The notes: generated by a model not told the origin, from the sequence alone. DNA of 64,000 bases from Larkinella sp. C7 (GCF_006149005.1 NZ_VBSL01000004.1:124001-188000), one strand, 5' to 3'. Positions 36,177-45,758 are shown, counted from the stretch's first letter. Program-made: numbers and translations.

Positions 36177-36228
36177 CGGTTTACGGAGGCTGACGCGTTC
36201 ACATGTATGCGTCAGCCTCCGTAAACCG
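36177..36228. repeat. Palindromic spacer repeat (TTTACGGT / GGCTGACGC family)
   Basis: Perfect 20-bp arms CGGTTTACGGAGGCTGACGC (36177-36196) and its complement (36209-36228) are flanked by further TTTACGGTATTCGG words on each side. The GGCTGA/TCAGCC pair and TTTACGG words match the repeat at 2641-2729. It sits between convergent genes and could also terminate both. Confidence 0.85.
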
Positions 36229-36245
36229 AATACCGTAAACCGTCA

Positions 36246-37508
36246 TCACCGGACAGCGGTTTTGAAATGCTTATCCATAAACCGCAGATACTGAGCCCAG
36301 TCGTACCATAAGACATCGTGGCCGCCCGACCGCATGTGGTAGCCAATCCGGCCCTGAACGGACACGTTGCGGGCGGGCATCGTCTGGGTTGGTAAACCAT
36401 CGGTCCCTAAAAACCGGTAGACCGCGTCGGCCGCTTGGGCTGAGGCAAATTCCCCCACCGGATCGGAGCCTTTGTCGTCCTCGGCACTGGCAATGTAAAC
36501 CGGTCGCGGGGCCACCAGGCCAATCACCAGGTGCTGATCGAAGGGGAGCAGCGTGTCCTGATCCATGTATTTCCGAAAATTGCCGCAGAACCAGTGCGGA
36601 AAGACGGTATTCAGTCGTCGGATGTTTTCGCCCACGCCCCGGCGGAACAGCTTGGCCCCACCCGCCCCCGACTCGTTGCTGAGCACCATCGCAAACCGCT
36701 CATCGGTAGCCCCCGCCCACAAAGCCGCTTTTCCCAACCGCGACCATCCGAATAAAGTCACCCGTTTGGCCTGGATGGCGGGGTCGGTTTGCAGATAATC
36801 CATAATCCGGCTCAGGCCCCAGGCCCAGGCGGCAATGGTGCCAAAATTATCGCCCTGTTTCTGAAAGTCGGGATAGAGCGTGTGAACGCCCGTCGAAAAG
36901 CCGGTGGTCCGCTCGTCGGACGCAATGTCTTCGCGGTAGGCCGTCACGAGGGCATACCCCCGGCCCAGAATGCTGTCGATGGGCCACTGCCGGGCATTGA
37001 TGCCCCGACAGGCTTCGGTGGAACGGTGGTCGACCACGCAGGAGACATCGACGTACGGATTGTGGCGGCTCGACTCCATCCAACTCGTCGAAATCCGGAT
37101 GCCGGGATCGGCATGGATGCTGTGGTTGCCCCAGAAGTTAAGCCCCAGAATGGCCGGAACCGGTTTTTTTGCCTGATTCGGGATATACAGCAACACATCG
37201 ATCCGCGGACCGTCGGCCTGCCCGTTCAGAAAGATGGCAACCTGTTTGCGGGTTGCTTTTCCGCCCAGTGCCTTCGGATCGGTATCGAACACGCTGAACG
37301 TCATTTGCAGGGGTTTGGCGGGCGACTGACCGTACATCTCATGGGCAAACATCGCCAGCAACTCGGGGCGTCGTGCGGTTTTCCATTGGTGGACGGACGT
37401 GACCCGGCGACCGTCTTGCATCGTGAACGGATCGGGCAGGGGAACGATCTGAGCCTGAATAACAAGGCTGTTGGCAAGCAGGAAAAGGGCGAAAAGGGCG
37501 GTTTTCAT
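36246..37508 (-). CDS. Glucuronoyl esterase-like hydrolase (CE15 type)
   Basis: The 420-aa protein has a signal peptide (MKTALFALFLLANSLVIQAQ). The CE15-like nucleophile motif is GWSRLGKAALWAGATDERF (254-272, Ser256); ESGAGGAKLFRR follows as in this family, and SGGHDVLWYDW near the C-terminus supplies the His. The known activity is hydrolysis of the ester between glucuronoxylan 4-O-methylglucuronate and lignin. ATG 37508 is used; a longer frame adds non-signal residues. It acts in the periplasm or outside. Confidence 0.85.
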   Translation of the reverse strand: MKTALFALFLLANSLVIQAQIVPLPDPFTMQDGRRVTSVHQWKTARRPELLAMFAHEMYGQSPAKPLQMTFSVFDTDPKALGGKATRKQVAIFLNGQADGPRIDVLLYIPNQAKKPVPAILGLNFWGNHSIHADPGIRISTSWMESSRHNPYVDVSCVVDHRSTEACRGINARQWPIDSILGRGYALVTAYREDIASDERTTGFSTGVHTLYPDFQKQGDNFGTIAAWAWGLSRIMDYLQTDPAIQAKRVTLFGWSRLGKAALWAGATDERFAMVLSNESGAGGAKLFRRGVGENIRRLNTVFPHWFCGNFRKYMDQDTLLPFDQHLVIGLVAPRPVYIASAEDDKGSDPVGEFASAQAADAVYRFLGTDGLPTQTMPARNVSVQGRIGYHMRSGGHDVLWYDWAQYLRFMDKHFKTAVR

Positions 37509-37625
37509 GGCGTGCAGTTTACTCATTTTCCGGATCATGCTCAAAACGTCCGCTAAAAAGAGAAAATTCTGCCAACAGTGTCGGCAGAATTTCTGCAGTT
37601 TACCTGAAAAATTAATTACCAACGT

Positions 37626-38579
37626 TTACTTTTTACTTTCCAGTTCTTTCACCCAGTTTTGAGCGAATGAACGCGCAGCCAGAACCGGTTCTTTGCCCAT
37701 CCGATACAACAGCTTCCACTGGCTGGATTGGTTGCGGTATTGCGGATTGACAAACTCCATTTTGTACCCCTGTTTGGTGAGCTGGGCGTCGAAGTCAACG
37801 CTGCCAGCCAGAGCAATGAAGTCGGTCAGGCGTTGTTTCAGGGCGGCATGGACCGACGGGGCGGCTTTGTAGTCGGCCAGTCGTTTCTGGTAATCCTGAG
37901 CCTTCTGCTTCGATTCGTTCAGTTCGCTCTCTGCCTTGCCCATGTTCTTCGCCATTTCGCGCTGAAGCATTTTGTCGAAATGGGCCACGTATTGTTTTTT
38001 GAACTCGTCCGGTTTGGTTTTCGATAACGCCTGCAATCGTTTCAATTCCGTCAGCTCCTGCGTCTTGGCGGTTTTTTCGGCCCCTTCGGTTTCCGAAAGT
38101 TCCTGTTGGGCCACCTGAATCTGGCTTTGAATCATCATCGCCAGCGATGACGGTGGCATCTGGCTGTAAGCATTCTGAACCATGGCCGCCTGCTGGTTGT
38201 AGGCCGACTTCACATCGTTCATCGTCGTTCTCTGAGTTTGGGCCGCTTCGCGCGTCTGGTCGTCGCTGATCTGGTATTTATTCTTCAGCCAGTCCTGATA
38301 GCGGTTTTTAAAATCAGCGGAGCTGGCATACGACCGCACCACGGCACCCAGCGCCTGAACGGCAGCCGCCCGGGAACCCTCGGGAATTTTCTTCGCCAGT
38401 TGCCGGACCTTCTGGGTATACGGCGTGCTGAACTCCGCGGACGTGACATTGGCAAAGGTCGTTTCCTGAACCTGTTCGGTGGTCAGACCCAGGTCGGTCA
38501 CAATGTCGCCGGGACGGGCGGCTATCCACCACCCACCGGCGACCACTATGAACGCTACTACAAAAAAGTTCTTTTTCAT
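37626..38579 (-). CDS. Exported helical protein of unknown function
   Basis: The 317-aa protein has an N-terminal signal or anchor (MKKNFFVVAFIVVAGGWWIA). The mature part is rich in Gln, Lys and Ala, predicted as long helices with coiled-coil character between about 100 and 250. No catalytic motif is seen. It lies 14 bp after the beta-barrel gene on the same strand and may be co-transcribed with it. Confidence 0.7.
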   Translation of the reverse strand: MKKNFFVVAFIVVAGGWWIAARPGDIVTDLGLTTEQVQETTFANVTSAEFSTPYTQKVRQLAKKIPEGSRAAAVQALGAVVRSYASSADFKNRYQDWLKNKYQISDDQTREAAQTQRTTMNDVKSAYNQQAAMVQNAYSQMPPSSLAMMIQSQIQVAQQELSETEGAEKTAKTQELTELKRLQALSKTKPDEFKKQYVAHFDKMLQREMAKNMGKAESELNESKQKAQDYQKRLADYKAAPSVHAALKQRLTDFIALAGSVDFDAQLTKQGYKMEFVNPQYRNQSSQWKLLYRMGKEPVLAARSFAQNWVKELESKK

Positions 38580-38593
38580 GGCCGGGCTGCGGA

Positions 38594-39133
38594 CTACTTG
38601 ATTTTAGCCGTCAAACCCACGCGCAAAACCGCCACGCCGTAACCCACTTCAGCAAAACCGCCGAATTTTTCGGAGAACATATACCGGGAACCCAGGTGAA
38701 GACCGAGGAACAGGGAATTGCCGTAAGGGCTGTAATAATCGCTGGAAGAACCGTAAGAATCGCGGTACGAAGACGTCCGGACGCCCAGCGAGAGGCCCGC
38801 GTAGGGATCGAAGTTGGAATCGCTGACGTTCAGGAGCTCACCGAAATGGTAGGTGCCACGGGCCGTAAAAAACAGAAATGTGTAATTCCATTTGTACCCC
38901 CCGCTGTTGTATCCGTAACGGGAGAAATCGAAGGAGCCGCCGACTGAAAAATTATCTTTGACCGCGTATTCGAAGGAGGCACCGATGGGCAAACCCCGGT
39001 AAGTATACGTGCCGAGACCAATACCGGCATTAATCAGTTTTGTGCCTTGTTCAATGGTTTGGGCCTTGGCAGAAGGCATCAGGGCGACGGCAACCAGCCA
39101 CGCCAGAATCGTGAGGAGTGTTAATTTTTTCAT
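38594..39133 (-). CDS. Small outer-membrane beta-barrel protein
   Basis: The 179-aa protein has a signal peptide (MKKLTLLTILAWLVAVALMP, cut near AKAQ). The mature part alternates hydrophobic and polar residues with Tyr/Gly-rich strands (YTYRGLPIGASFEYAVKD, FGGFAEVGYGVAVLRVGL) and ends close to a membrane strand. This fits an eight-stranded porin-like barrel. ATG 39133 is chosen over a longer frame. It is upstream of the helical exported protein. Confidence 0.78.
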   Translation of the reverse strand: MKKLTLLTILAWLVAVALMPSAKAQTIEQGTKLINAGIGLGTYTYRGLPIGASFEYAVKDNFSVGGSFDFSRYGYNSGGYKWNYTFLFFTARGTYHFGELLNVSDSNFDPYAGLSLGVRTSSYRDSYGSSSDYYSPYGNSLFLGLHLGSRYMFSEKFGGFAEVGYGVAVLRVGLTAKIK

Positions 39134-39285
39134 TTTCGTTCGTTGTAGTTGTTGTTTGTTGGCAGCAAAGGTAGGGGTGAAAAACGGCACGGGACGTGTC
39201 ATTTTACGCAGAAAACACGCAAATCACGACATGTCCCGACCGCTCGCTCATTGAGTCATGGCAGGGTATAAAACTGTACTTTTTC

Positions 39286-39804
39286 TTACCAGCTCGTGGT
39301 TTTAAACGAGCTGCCGTTGATCATCAGCCACTTGCCATCATCGGTAAATTCGTACGAAAAGGTTTGCGGTTTCAGGTCGTCAGAACTGGCTTTTCGGTTG
39401 AAATTCCGGTTAGAAGCGCAGGAATAAAACCCCCGGAACGTGCCTTCGGTTGGGGTGATGGTGAAGGTCTTGGCCGCTTCGTTAAAATCGACTTTTCCTT
39501 TGTAATGAGAAAGGGCTTCGGTTCGGCATCCGTAGTCGTTGGCAACACCGATGTAGTACATTTCGAAATGACCGCTGGCCTTGAAATCGAAAGCGACGGA
39601 CTGCTCAAACGGATTGCCCTGGTAGCTGCCGTCGTATCCCCAGAAATTGGCCATCGCAAAGTTGCCATGCAGCCATTTACCCGCCAAATCGTTGGGCACA
39701 AAACCGCCCGGCCCGAGTTCGGATTCTTTTTTGCAACTGATGATCGTGCTGACCAGCAGAATGACCATGAGCGGTCTGATTACTGTTAAAACTACTTTTT
39801 TCAT
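39286..39804 (-). CDS. Small lipoprotein of unknown function
   Basis: The 172-aa protein has a lipobox: hydrophobic stretch then STIISC with Cys24. The mature region is Gly/Phe/Asp-rich, beta-type (FDFKASGHFEMYYIGVAND, TFRGFYSCASN) with two further Cys. It is reminiscent of lipocalin-like exported proteins of Bacteroidota, but that is only a resemblance. Confidence 0.72.
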   Translation of the reverse strand: MKKVVLTVIRPLMVILLVSTIISCKKESELGPGGFVPNDLAGKWLHGNFAMANFWGYDGSYQGNPFEQSVAFDFKASGHFEMYYIGVANDYGCRTEALSHYKGKVDFNEAAKTFTITPTEGTFRGFYSCASNRNFNRKASSDDLKPQTFSYEFTDDGKWLMINGSSFKTTSW

Positions 39805-39825
39805 GGTTGTGTGATAGACATAGTA

Positions 39826-39886
39826 AGCCCCTTCCCCAACAGGGGCATTGAAACGACTGGATTTAAAGCCCCTTTGGGGAGGGGTT
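39826..39886. repeat. GC-rich spacer hairpin
   Basis: AGCCCCTTCCCCAACAGGGGC (39826-39845 region) pairs imperfectly with GCCCCTTTGGGGAGGGGTTT (39867-39886). It lies between two minus-strand genes and could work as a terminator or attenuator. Confidence 0.55.
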
Positions 39887-39896
39887 TACGGGAAGG

Positions 39897-41237
39897 TTAC
39901 GCCAGAGCAGGTTGTGTTTTAGGGAAGGACTGGACGTGAGGGCGGAGGGTTTCTCCCAGAATCTCAGCGATGTAGTTTTCGCACAATTCATTCGGATCGT
40001 ACTCCGCAAATTCAGTACGCAATTTTGCGATGTGCTGGCGGTAAACCGGGTTATTCAGGACGGTTTTCACCTGCGTACGAATCTGGTCGGGCGTGGGCGT
40101 TTCCGTTTTCAGGTTGACGCCGAGTTTGAAGTAGCCGATCCGGGCCGTAATCTCGTTTTTCCCTTCGTGGATGCCCGCAGCCACCATCGGCAGACCATTC
40201 TGAATACTCAGCATCACCCCGCCATAACCGCCATTGGTGACGTAAACATCGCAATACGGCATGATTTCGTTGAAATCAATAAAGTCTTCGATGATGAGGT
40301 TGGGTTGCGGAAACCGCGCGCGGAGGGCTTCCGTTTGCGAACCGCCGGTGGTGGCAATCACGAGATACGACGAATCCTTGAACGCTTCAAGCGTTGGAAC
40401 GATGATTTTTTCGGGATCGCGCTCGACGGTTCCCTGGGTTACCAGAATTACTTTCCGGTATTTTTTGAGCGTATCGTAGTGCCGGAAAGGTTTCCGGGCA
40501 CCCTGGGTATAGGGCAGGAGCGGACCGACAAACCGGACATTCGGGCTCATATCCCGCCGGGCGTATTCAAAACCGGGAACGCCACTTTGTAAATAAACAT
40601 CGGCACTGCGAATGAACGAATCGAACACAAAATCCTGCGTGGGAGTCAGCCCGTGCTGGATCAAATAGCGGTTGTAAAGGTCCGTACACGGTTTAAAGAG
40701 GAAGTTTTTGGTTACATACCGCATCACATCCTGTTTGCGTTTTCCCCAGAAACCGGTTGCCGGTTCCAGGCCCATGCCGGCGGGTGGCAGGTCGCGGGAA
40801 GTTTCGGAAAGGGGAACGATGCCGATCGTTACCACCGGCACATGGAGCAACTGTTTGATGAAAGGCGCACCCGTAAAGAGGGCGTCGCAAACGAGGAGTT
40901 CAAACGGAAATTCCTGATGGATTTCGACGATGTCTGCTACAAATTCGGGCGCACGATTCAGAAAAACCTGGTTGATGTCGAACCGAAGCCGGGCGATGGT
41001 TCCTTTGATCTGCTGCCGTTCAGGAAACAGCGCTTCGAAATTTTCCTGGTTGATTACCTGGGCGGTTTTAAACGGAAAAACCGGTATGCCGATCTTTTCG
41101 GCTTTGGTGAGATACGATCCGCCGGTATACCAGCGAACGTCGTGCCCCCGTTCCTGCAGGTGTTTGGCAAGGCCCGTCAGCGGATTGAAGTGACCATCGG
41201 CGGGAATGGTAGCGAATAAGATTTTTTTGGCGTTCAT
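39897..41237 (-). CDS. MGT-type glycosyltransferase (GT1 family)
   Basis: The 446-aa protein starts MNAKKILFATIPADGHFNPL, the N-terminal domain of the GT1 macrolide/UDP-glycosyltransferase group with the conserved GH. The C-terminal nucleotide-sugar domain has VILVTQGTVERDPEKIIVPTLEAF, FIDFNEIMPYCDVYVTNGGYGGVMLSIQNGLPMVAAGIHEGKNEI, the PSPG-like stretch. An upstream extension of 109 residues is out-of-context sequence. It probably glycosylates a small metabolite or lipid. Neighbouring genes encode a membrane protein and a cupin. Confidence 0.92.
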   Translation of the reverse strand: MNAKKILFATIPADGHFNPLTGLAKHLQERGHDVRWYTGGSYLTKAEKIGIPVFPFKTAQVINQENFEALFPERQQIKGTIARLRFDINQVFLNRAPEFVADIVEIHQEFPFELLVCDALFTGAPFIKQLLHVPVVTIGIVPLSETSRDLPPAGMGLEPATGFWGKRKQDVMRYVTKNFLFKPCTDLYNRYLIQHGLTPTQDFVFDSFIRSADVYLQSGVPGFEYARRDMSPNVRFVGPLLPYTQGARKPFRHYDTLKKYRKVILVTQGTVERDPEKIIVPTLEAFKDSSYLVIATTGGSQTEALRARFPQPNLIIEDFIDFNEIMPYCDVYVTNGGYGGVMLSIQNGLPMVAAGIHEGKNEITARIGYFKLGVNLKTETPTPDQIRTQVKTVLNNPVYRQHIAKLRTEFAEYDPNELCENYIAEILGETLRPHVQSFPKTQPALA

Positions 41238-41269
41238 GAGTTGTTGTTTGGTTGGTAAGCGTAAATTGA

Positions 41270-42028
41270 TTAGACCATAGCCATTGGTTTCCTTCCCGGA
41301 ACCTGGCCCGTTGAAAATAATCCCTGACGACGTTTGACGAGCAGAATGCCCATCCAGATGGCCCAGACTGGCGCCAGCACTAAATAACCGTTCAGGCCGA
41401 TGGTGGCAATGGCTTTGATGCCGAGAATCTCGCCAACGCTGTCGGCTGCGGAGCAGATGCCCAGTACCATCGTCACCCAGCCGAGCGATGCCGACGCCTG
41501 ACGAAGTGTGATTCCGACGATAAGCCACCAGATACCGGCAGGCAGTTCTTCCAGCAAATTCCACAAACCACCATATACCAGTTCGTTTATAATCAGGTAA
41601 TTGTATTTTAGAACGATCTGGTCGGGTTCGGAAGCAAGGGAATACGCGGTTAGAATATAAGGATTGACGGTTGCCAGAATGGCCGCTCCAATGGCGCCGA
41701 TGAGAATGTACGCACCCCCGCAGTAGGTGGCTACCGCGGCCCAGGGTGTTCGGGACTTTAGCTCATTGTGCAGGTGGAAAAGTGTCGGAATCAGGAGCAG
41801 GTAATAGCCCAGCATATCGCAGATCATCGACCAGCGCACCCCCGCAATATTGACGTTCGGAATGCTCAGAACCAGACCCAGATCCGTAAATACATCCGGA
41901 TTAAAGTGGGTTGCCCAGCTCCCGATGTATAGCGAACCGAAGCCCAGCATTCCCGAAAGAATGGCCAGCCATCCGGCGGTTTTTTGGTAATTTAATAACG
42001 CATTCAGTGTAGTCGTGTTGGCGTTCAT
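41270..42028 (-). CDS. Six- to seven-helix membrane protein of unknown function
   Basis: The 252-aa integral membrane protein has about six to seven TM helices. It resembles DUF4386-type proteins (hydrophobic helices, a GxxNxxxLL-type loop, ELPAGIWWLIVG) but I could not confirm the family. ATG 42028 starts MNANTTTLNALLNYQKT. It lies 32 bp upstream of the glycosyltransferase start, so they are probably co-transcribed. Confidence 0.75.
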   Translation of the reverse strand: MNANTTTLNALLNYQKTAGWLAILSGMLGFGSLYIGSWATHFNPDVFTDLGLVLSIPNVNIAGVRWSMICDMLGYYLLLIPTLFHLHNELKSRTPWAAVATYCGGAYILIGAIGAAILATVNPYILTAYSLASEPDQIVLKYNYLIINELVYGGLWNLLEELPAGIWWLIVGITLRQASASLGWVTMVLGICSAADSVGEILGIKAIATIGLNGYLVLAPVWAIWMGILLVKRRQGLFSTGQVPGRKPMAMV

Positions 42029-42139
42029 GGGTATACGTTGTTGGATCGTTAAAAAACAGAAGCAATACGGTCCTGACACACCGGTTTTTAGTGTGGGTCT
42101 GTGAACCTGATCCGCAGGATAAGGCGGGAACGAAAACCG

Positions 42140-42520
42140 CTAGATCAGCGAAGCGAATTGGGGTGAAATGCTGTAAAAGTAGAGGCAGGCGTGACCTGAC
42201 TGATTGCGTAAGGTGTGCTGGGTTCCGGCGGGAATGGTCAGCGATTGACCGGCGGTCAGGCGCACCCAGCGGTGGCCGGCATAGATTTCAAGTTCGCCGT
42301 ATTCAACCGAAAAATATTCATCTTCTTCGGAGTGGGTGTGCAGGGCCGTTCCGCTGGCTCCGGGTGCCAGCCAGACCACGCCGGTGTCGACTTTCGAATC
42401 CGGCAGTGTTGGCAAAAACCAGTATTTAATACCGCAGGTCGAAGACAGATCGAGATCGGCCTCGCGGATGGCAACATGCGAAAGGTTCAGCGTTGCCTGC
42501 GTGGTGGCAAAAGGGTTCAT
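42140..42520 (-). CDS. Cupin domain protein
   Basis: The 126-aa single-domain cupin has GTALHTHSEEDEYFSVEYGELEIYAG (first metal-binding motif with His and Glu) and LTIPAGTQHTLRNQSGHACLYFY (second). An earlier ATG at 42586 would add 22 residues; I prefer 42520 (MNPFATTQATLNL). The metal-dependent or binding role is unknown. It is the first gene of the cupin-membrane protein-glycosyltransferase run. Confidence 0.82.
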   Translation of the reverse strand: MNPFATTQATLNLSHVAIREADLDLSSTCGIKYWFLPTLPDSKVDTGVVWLAPGASGTALHTHSEEDEYFSVEYGELEIYAGHRWVRLTAGQSLTIPAGTQHTLRNQSGHACLYFYSISPQFASLI

Positions 42521-42633
42521 GAGTTTCCGAGTATGAATATCGTTGTTGTTTACCAATAATCTGAAGTTGTATACTTCATGATTCAAAGTTGGAAAACGAA
42601 CGAGGTCTTTTCAATACCCGTGTCGATGAACAC

Positions 42634-42680
42634 GGAACTTTCACGCCTGAACTGGAAACTTTCAGGCGTGAAACCGTTCC
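42634..42680. repeat. Short palindrome in a spacer
   Basis: TTTCACGCCTGAA and TTCAGGCGTGAAA form a 12-13 bp stem with a GGAAC/GTTCC outer pair, between the cupin gene start and the next minus-strand gene. A TTTAC-rich partial copy (GGTTTAC 42714-42720 with GTAAACC 42753-42759) follows. Confidence 0.55.
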
Positions 42681-42763
42681 CTCAAAATGCCCGTTGTTCG
42701 CGTTTATGGTTACGGTTTACAGTCTATGGCCTGGCAAGCATGCGCAGCTACCGTAAACCATTT

Positions 42764-44026
42764 TCACGTCTTCTGCTTCTTCTTTTTAGCTGCCGGGAAG
42801 AGGATGTTGTTCAAAATCAGGCGGTAACCGGCGGAGTTGGGGTGCAGGTTCAGATCGGTGGGTTCTTCGTTGATCTCGTGCCGGTAATCTTCGGGATCAT
42901 GCCCGCCGTAGAATGTAAAGAAGCCCTTGCCGTAGGGGGCGTGAATGTAGCGGGCTTCGTTGGCGGCCCGGTTTTCGGCCAGAATCACCACCTCCGGTTT
43001 GATAAATCCTTTCTTGAAGGCGGTGGTCTGGCCCATAAACCCCTTGATGATGTTCATGTGGTTTTGGGTCAGCATGGTCGGGATGGGGTCCCATTTGGCC
43101 GAAAACTGGAACAGCGTAAAATAGTCGTTCTGTTCGATCAGTCCGCGCTCTTCGGGCTGGTTGTCGATGTTCGAAAACTCGATCTGGTACGGGTTGATGT
43201 AGACCTGAAAGTTGCGGAAAGCCTGGGTCTGGCTGTAATCCAGTTTGCTGTTGGCTGCCGGATCGGCGGCATCGCCGTCATAAATCGACTCCGCAATGTC
43301 GGTGTTCTGGGTCGCCAGTGCAATGTCGTAGGTATCGGTGGCGTTGCACATGGCAAACATGTAACCGCCCCCCAGGCAATAATCCCGGATTTTTTTGACC
43401 ACGTTGCGTTTCAGTTCCGACACTTTGGTGTAGCCGTATTTCTTCGCAATCAGTTCCGATTCGCGCTTTTGGGCCTGGTACCAGGGCTGGTCGCGAAACT
43501 GGAAAAACTTGCCATACTGTCCCGTAAAGTCTTCGTGGTGAAGGTGGAGCCAGTCATATTGCGCCAGTTTGCCATCCATCACGTCCTCGTCAAAAACCGT
43601 TTCGTATGGTATTTCGGCGTAGGTCATCACCAGCGTTACGGCATCGTCCCAGGGCTGCTTGGTTTTGGGCGAATAGACCGCCACTTTCGGCGCTTTCTGC
43701 AATTTGACGGCGTCCATGTTGGCATCGGGCGACGACACTTCGGCGATGATCTGCCCGCCCTGCGCGTCGGAAATGACCTCGTAGCTGACGCCCCGGATCA
43801 CCAGTTCGTTGACAAATTTCTGGGTATGCGGCATCATGAAACTGCCCCCCCGGTAATTCAGCAACCAGTCCACTTCGGTGTCGTACTGGCGTAATACCCA
43901 GTACGCTATGCCGTAGGCCTTCAGGTGATTCTTCTGACTTTCATCCATTGGAATCAGGATTTTCGACGCCCAAACCGGGGTCGTCAATGCCAAAATCAGG
44001 ATGAGCGGTAATAGCAGCCTTTTCAT
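42764..44026 (-). CDS. Exported conserved protein, sometimes labelled 'asparagine synthetase B'
   Basis: The 420-aa protein has a signal peptide (MKRLLLPLILILALTTPVWA). KILIPMDESQKNHLKAYGIAYW and WLLNYRGGSFMMPH are strongly conserved words in Cytophagales proteins that I recall being called asparagine synthetase B. Yet I see no Gln amidotransferase Cys or ATP-pyrophosphatase motif. The fold could be a class I GATase-like or flavodoxin-like domain (GGYMFAMCNATDTYD). I would not trust the enzyme name. Confidence 0.75.
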   Translation of the reverse strand: MKRLLLPLILILALTTPVWASKILIPMDESQKNHLKAYGIAYWVLRQYDTEVDWLLNYRGGSFMMPHTQKFVNELVIRGVSYEVISDAQGGQIIAEVSSPDANMDAVKLQKAPKVAVYSPKTKQPWDDAVTLVMTYAEIPYETVFDEDVMDGKLAQYDWLHLHHEDFTGQYGKFFQFRDQPWYQAQKRESELIAKKYGYTKVSELKRNVVKKIRDYCLGGGYMFAMCNATDTYDIALATQNTDIAESIYDGDAADPAANSKLDYSQTQAFRNFQVYINPYQIEFSNIDNQPEERGLIEQNDYFTLFQFSAKWDPIPTMLTQNHMNIIKGFMGQTTAFKKGFIKPEVVILAENRAANEARYIHAPYGKGFFTFYGGHDPEDYRHEINEEPTDLNLHPNSAGYRLILNNILFPAAKKKKQKT

Positions 44027-44053
44027 CGGTAATCGTTTTTTAGCTGTTTTGAG

Positions 44054-44061
44054 TAGCTTTG
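44054..44061 (+). promoter_or_regulatory. -7 promoter box for the MacB-like permease
   Basis: TAGCTTTG matches TAnnTTTG. A T-rich run about 14-20 bp upstream could serve as the -33 element. The ATG follows 62 bp downstream at 44123. Confidence 0.5.
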
Positions 44062-44122
44062 TACGTACTCGTATTCAACGAAGATAAGCAAATTTTATGC
44101 TAAATCTTCACCCTGACACGCT

Positions 44123-45361
44123 ATGAATCTCCTCGAAAATATCCGCGAAGGACTGCGCTCCATCATTTCCAACCGCCTGCGAACCATTCTGACCTCGCTT
44201 ATCATCGCCATCGGAATCACGTCGCTGGTTGGGATTTTAACAGCCATCGACGGCATTCAAAGTTCGGTTGACAATAGTTTTGCCGGACTGGGGGCAAATA
44301 CCTTCGATATTCAGGGGCCGCAAATGTACCGGCGGTTCGGCGGCCGGTCCGAAAAGCGGGTGCCGCCGATCGACTACCACCAGGCGATGACTTTCAAACG
44401 GCGGTTTCAGCAGGGCGAAAACATTGCGGTGTATGCCGCCGTGACCGGAGCCGCCCAGATTAAATACGCATCCAAGAAGACCAATCCCAACGTGCAATTG
44501 ATCGGTATCGATGATAATTTTATGGGCATTAAAGCCCTGAAGATGCAATCGGGCCGCAATTTCTCACCGAATGACCTTGAAAATTCGCTCAACGTGACCA
44601 TTATCGGCAACGAAGTGGCGACGACCCTGTTTGATAAGGGCCAGAATCCGCTCAACAAGGAGATCAGTGTGTTGGGTGGGAAATACAAAGTCGTGGGGGT
44701 GCTGGAGAAGAAAGGCGGTTTTTCGGGTGGGGGAGACGATCGCATGGTGCTGGTGCCGCTGGAAAATGCCCGGGCCATGGCCGGCACGCGCACGCTTACC
44801 TTCGACATCACGGGCTCGGTGCCCAATATGGGGGATGCCGAAACGGCGGTGGACGAGGCCCGGGGGCTGATGCGCCAGATTCGCCGGGACCCGCTGGGGA
44901 AACCCGACACCTTTGAAATCAAGCGGGCGGATGAGCTGGCGAAGGATTTTGAAAACATCACGAGCTACCTCCGGATCGGTGGTTTCGGCATCGGTTTTAT
45001 CACCCTGCTGGGCGCAGCCATTGCGCTCATGAACATCATGCTGGTGTCGGTGACGGAGCGCACCCGCGAAATCGGCATCCGGAAATCGCTGGGAGCCACC
45101 CCCAAACGCATCCGGGAGCAGTTTCTGATCGAAGCCGTGGTCATCTGCATCATGGGTGGTATCGGCGGTATTATTCTGGGCATTGGCATTGGCAACCTGA
45201 TTTCGACGGTGGTGAGTCAGGGCAACGGCAGCTTCGTGGTGCCCTGGTTCTGGATGGCCATTGGCATTCTGGTGTGCGTGAGCGTTGGTTTATTTTCGGG
45301 CATTTACCCGGCTTTCAAAGCCTCCCGTCTCGACCCCATCGAAGCCCTGCGGTATGAGTAA
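44123..45361 (+). CDS. MacB/FtsX-like ABC permease
   Basis: The 412-aa protein has TM1 at about 17-40, a periplasmic MacB core domain (residues 45-270), then three TMs (about 285-410) with the [22 protein letters not shown] loop and terminal [16 protein letters not shown]. The topology is the 4-TM MacB type. No ATPase lies next to it, so it must pair with a distant subunit. It probably exports macrolides, lipids or lipoproteins. Confidence 0.92.
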   Translation: MNLLENIREGLRSIISNRLRTILTSLIIAIGITSLVGILTAIDGIQSSVDNSFAGLGANTFDIQGPQMYRRFGGRSEKRVPPIDYHQAMTFKRRFQQGENIAVYAAVTGAAQIKYASKKTNPNVQLIGIDDNFMGIKALKMQSGRNFSPNDLENSLNVTIIGNEVATTLFDKGQNPLNKEISVLGGKYKVVGVLEKKGGFSGGGDDRMVLVPLENARAMAGTRTLTFDITGSVPNMGDAETAVDEARGLMRQIRRDPLGKPDTFEIKRADELAKDFENITSYLRIGGFGIGFITLLGAAIALMNIMLVSVTERTREIGIRKSLGATPKRIREQFLIEAVVICIMGGIGGIILGIGIGNLISTVVSQGNGSFVVPWFWMAIGILVCVSVGLFSGIYPAFKASRLDPIEALRYE

Positions 45362-45472
45362 GGGGTTGTCAATGAGCACAAAACCGTCAAATGCGCTTCA
45401 AAACGGCGGTTGAAAGTAACGAAGCCCAAAAAAATATTCAACATGAATGGTTTCATTATTCAGTATTAATCC

Positions 45473-45480
45473 TACTTTTG
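45473..45480 (+). promoter_or_regulatory. Promoter of the tRNA-Leu gene
   Basis: TACTTTTG fits TAnnTTTG with TTTC at 45451-45454 as the -33 element (18-bp spacer). Transcription would begin near 45487, 31 bp before the tRNA. Confidence 0.55.
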
Positions 45481-45517
45481 CACCCACGTTCGCTTGAGCG
45501 ACACGCGCCGTAGGAAT

Positions 45518-45601
45518 GCCGGGATGGCGGAATCGGTAGACGCGTTGGTCTCAAACACCAATGTCTGCAAGGGCATGCCGGTTCGAGTCCGGCTCCCGGT
45601 A
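45518..45601 (+). tRNA. tRNA-Leu (anticodon CAA)
   Basis: An 84-nt class II tRNA: acceptor GCCGGGA pairs with TCCCGGT (one G-T wobble), D-loop GGCGGAATCGGTAGACGC, anticodon stem TTGGT/ACCAA around CTCAAAC with anticodon CAA, long variable arm TGTCTGCAAGGGCA, T-loop GGTTCGAGTCC. CCA is not encoded. It is followed by an intrinsic terminator and then A+T-rich accessory DNA, as at tRNA integration sites. Confidence 0.96.
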
Positions 45602-45606
45602 CAAGT

Positions 45607-45652
45607 AACACCTTACGAAAAGCTGATTTTCAGTGATTTGTAAGGTGTTTTT
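45607..45652 (+). terminator. Intrinsic terminator after tRNA-Leu
   Basis: AACACCTTAC (45607-45616) pairs with GTAAGGTGTT (45640-45649) followed by T-rich TTTGG. It ends the tRNA transcript before the accessory region. Confidence 0.75.
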
Positions 45653-45758
45653 GGTTTGTTACTGTAACATTACTGAAACAATTCATTTATATCTCTCCGT
45701 TTCGCCATCTTTTTCAAAAGATTTTTATAAGATATATTGAGCTCTCTCTATTTGGAAA

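Noticed and set aside
41238-41564. N-terminal extension of the glycosyltransferase
   Set aside because: The extra ~109 residues have no glycosyltransferase fold features and overlap the upstream membrane-protein gene; MNAKKILFATIP is the natural start.
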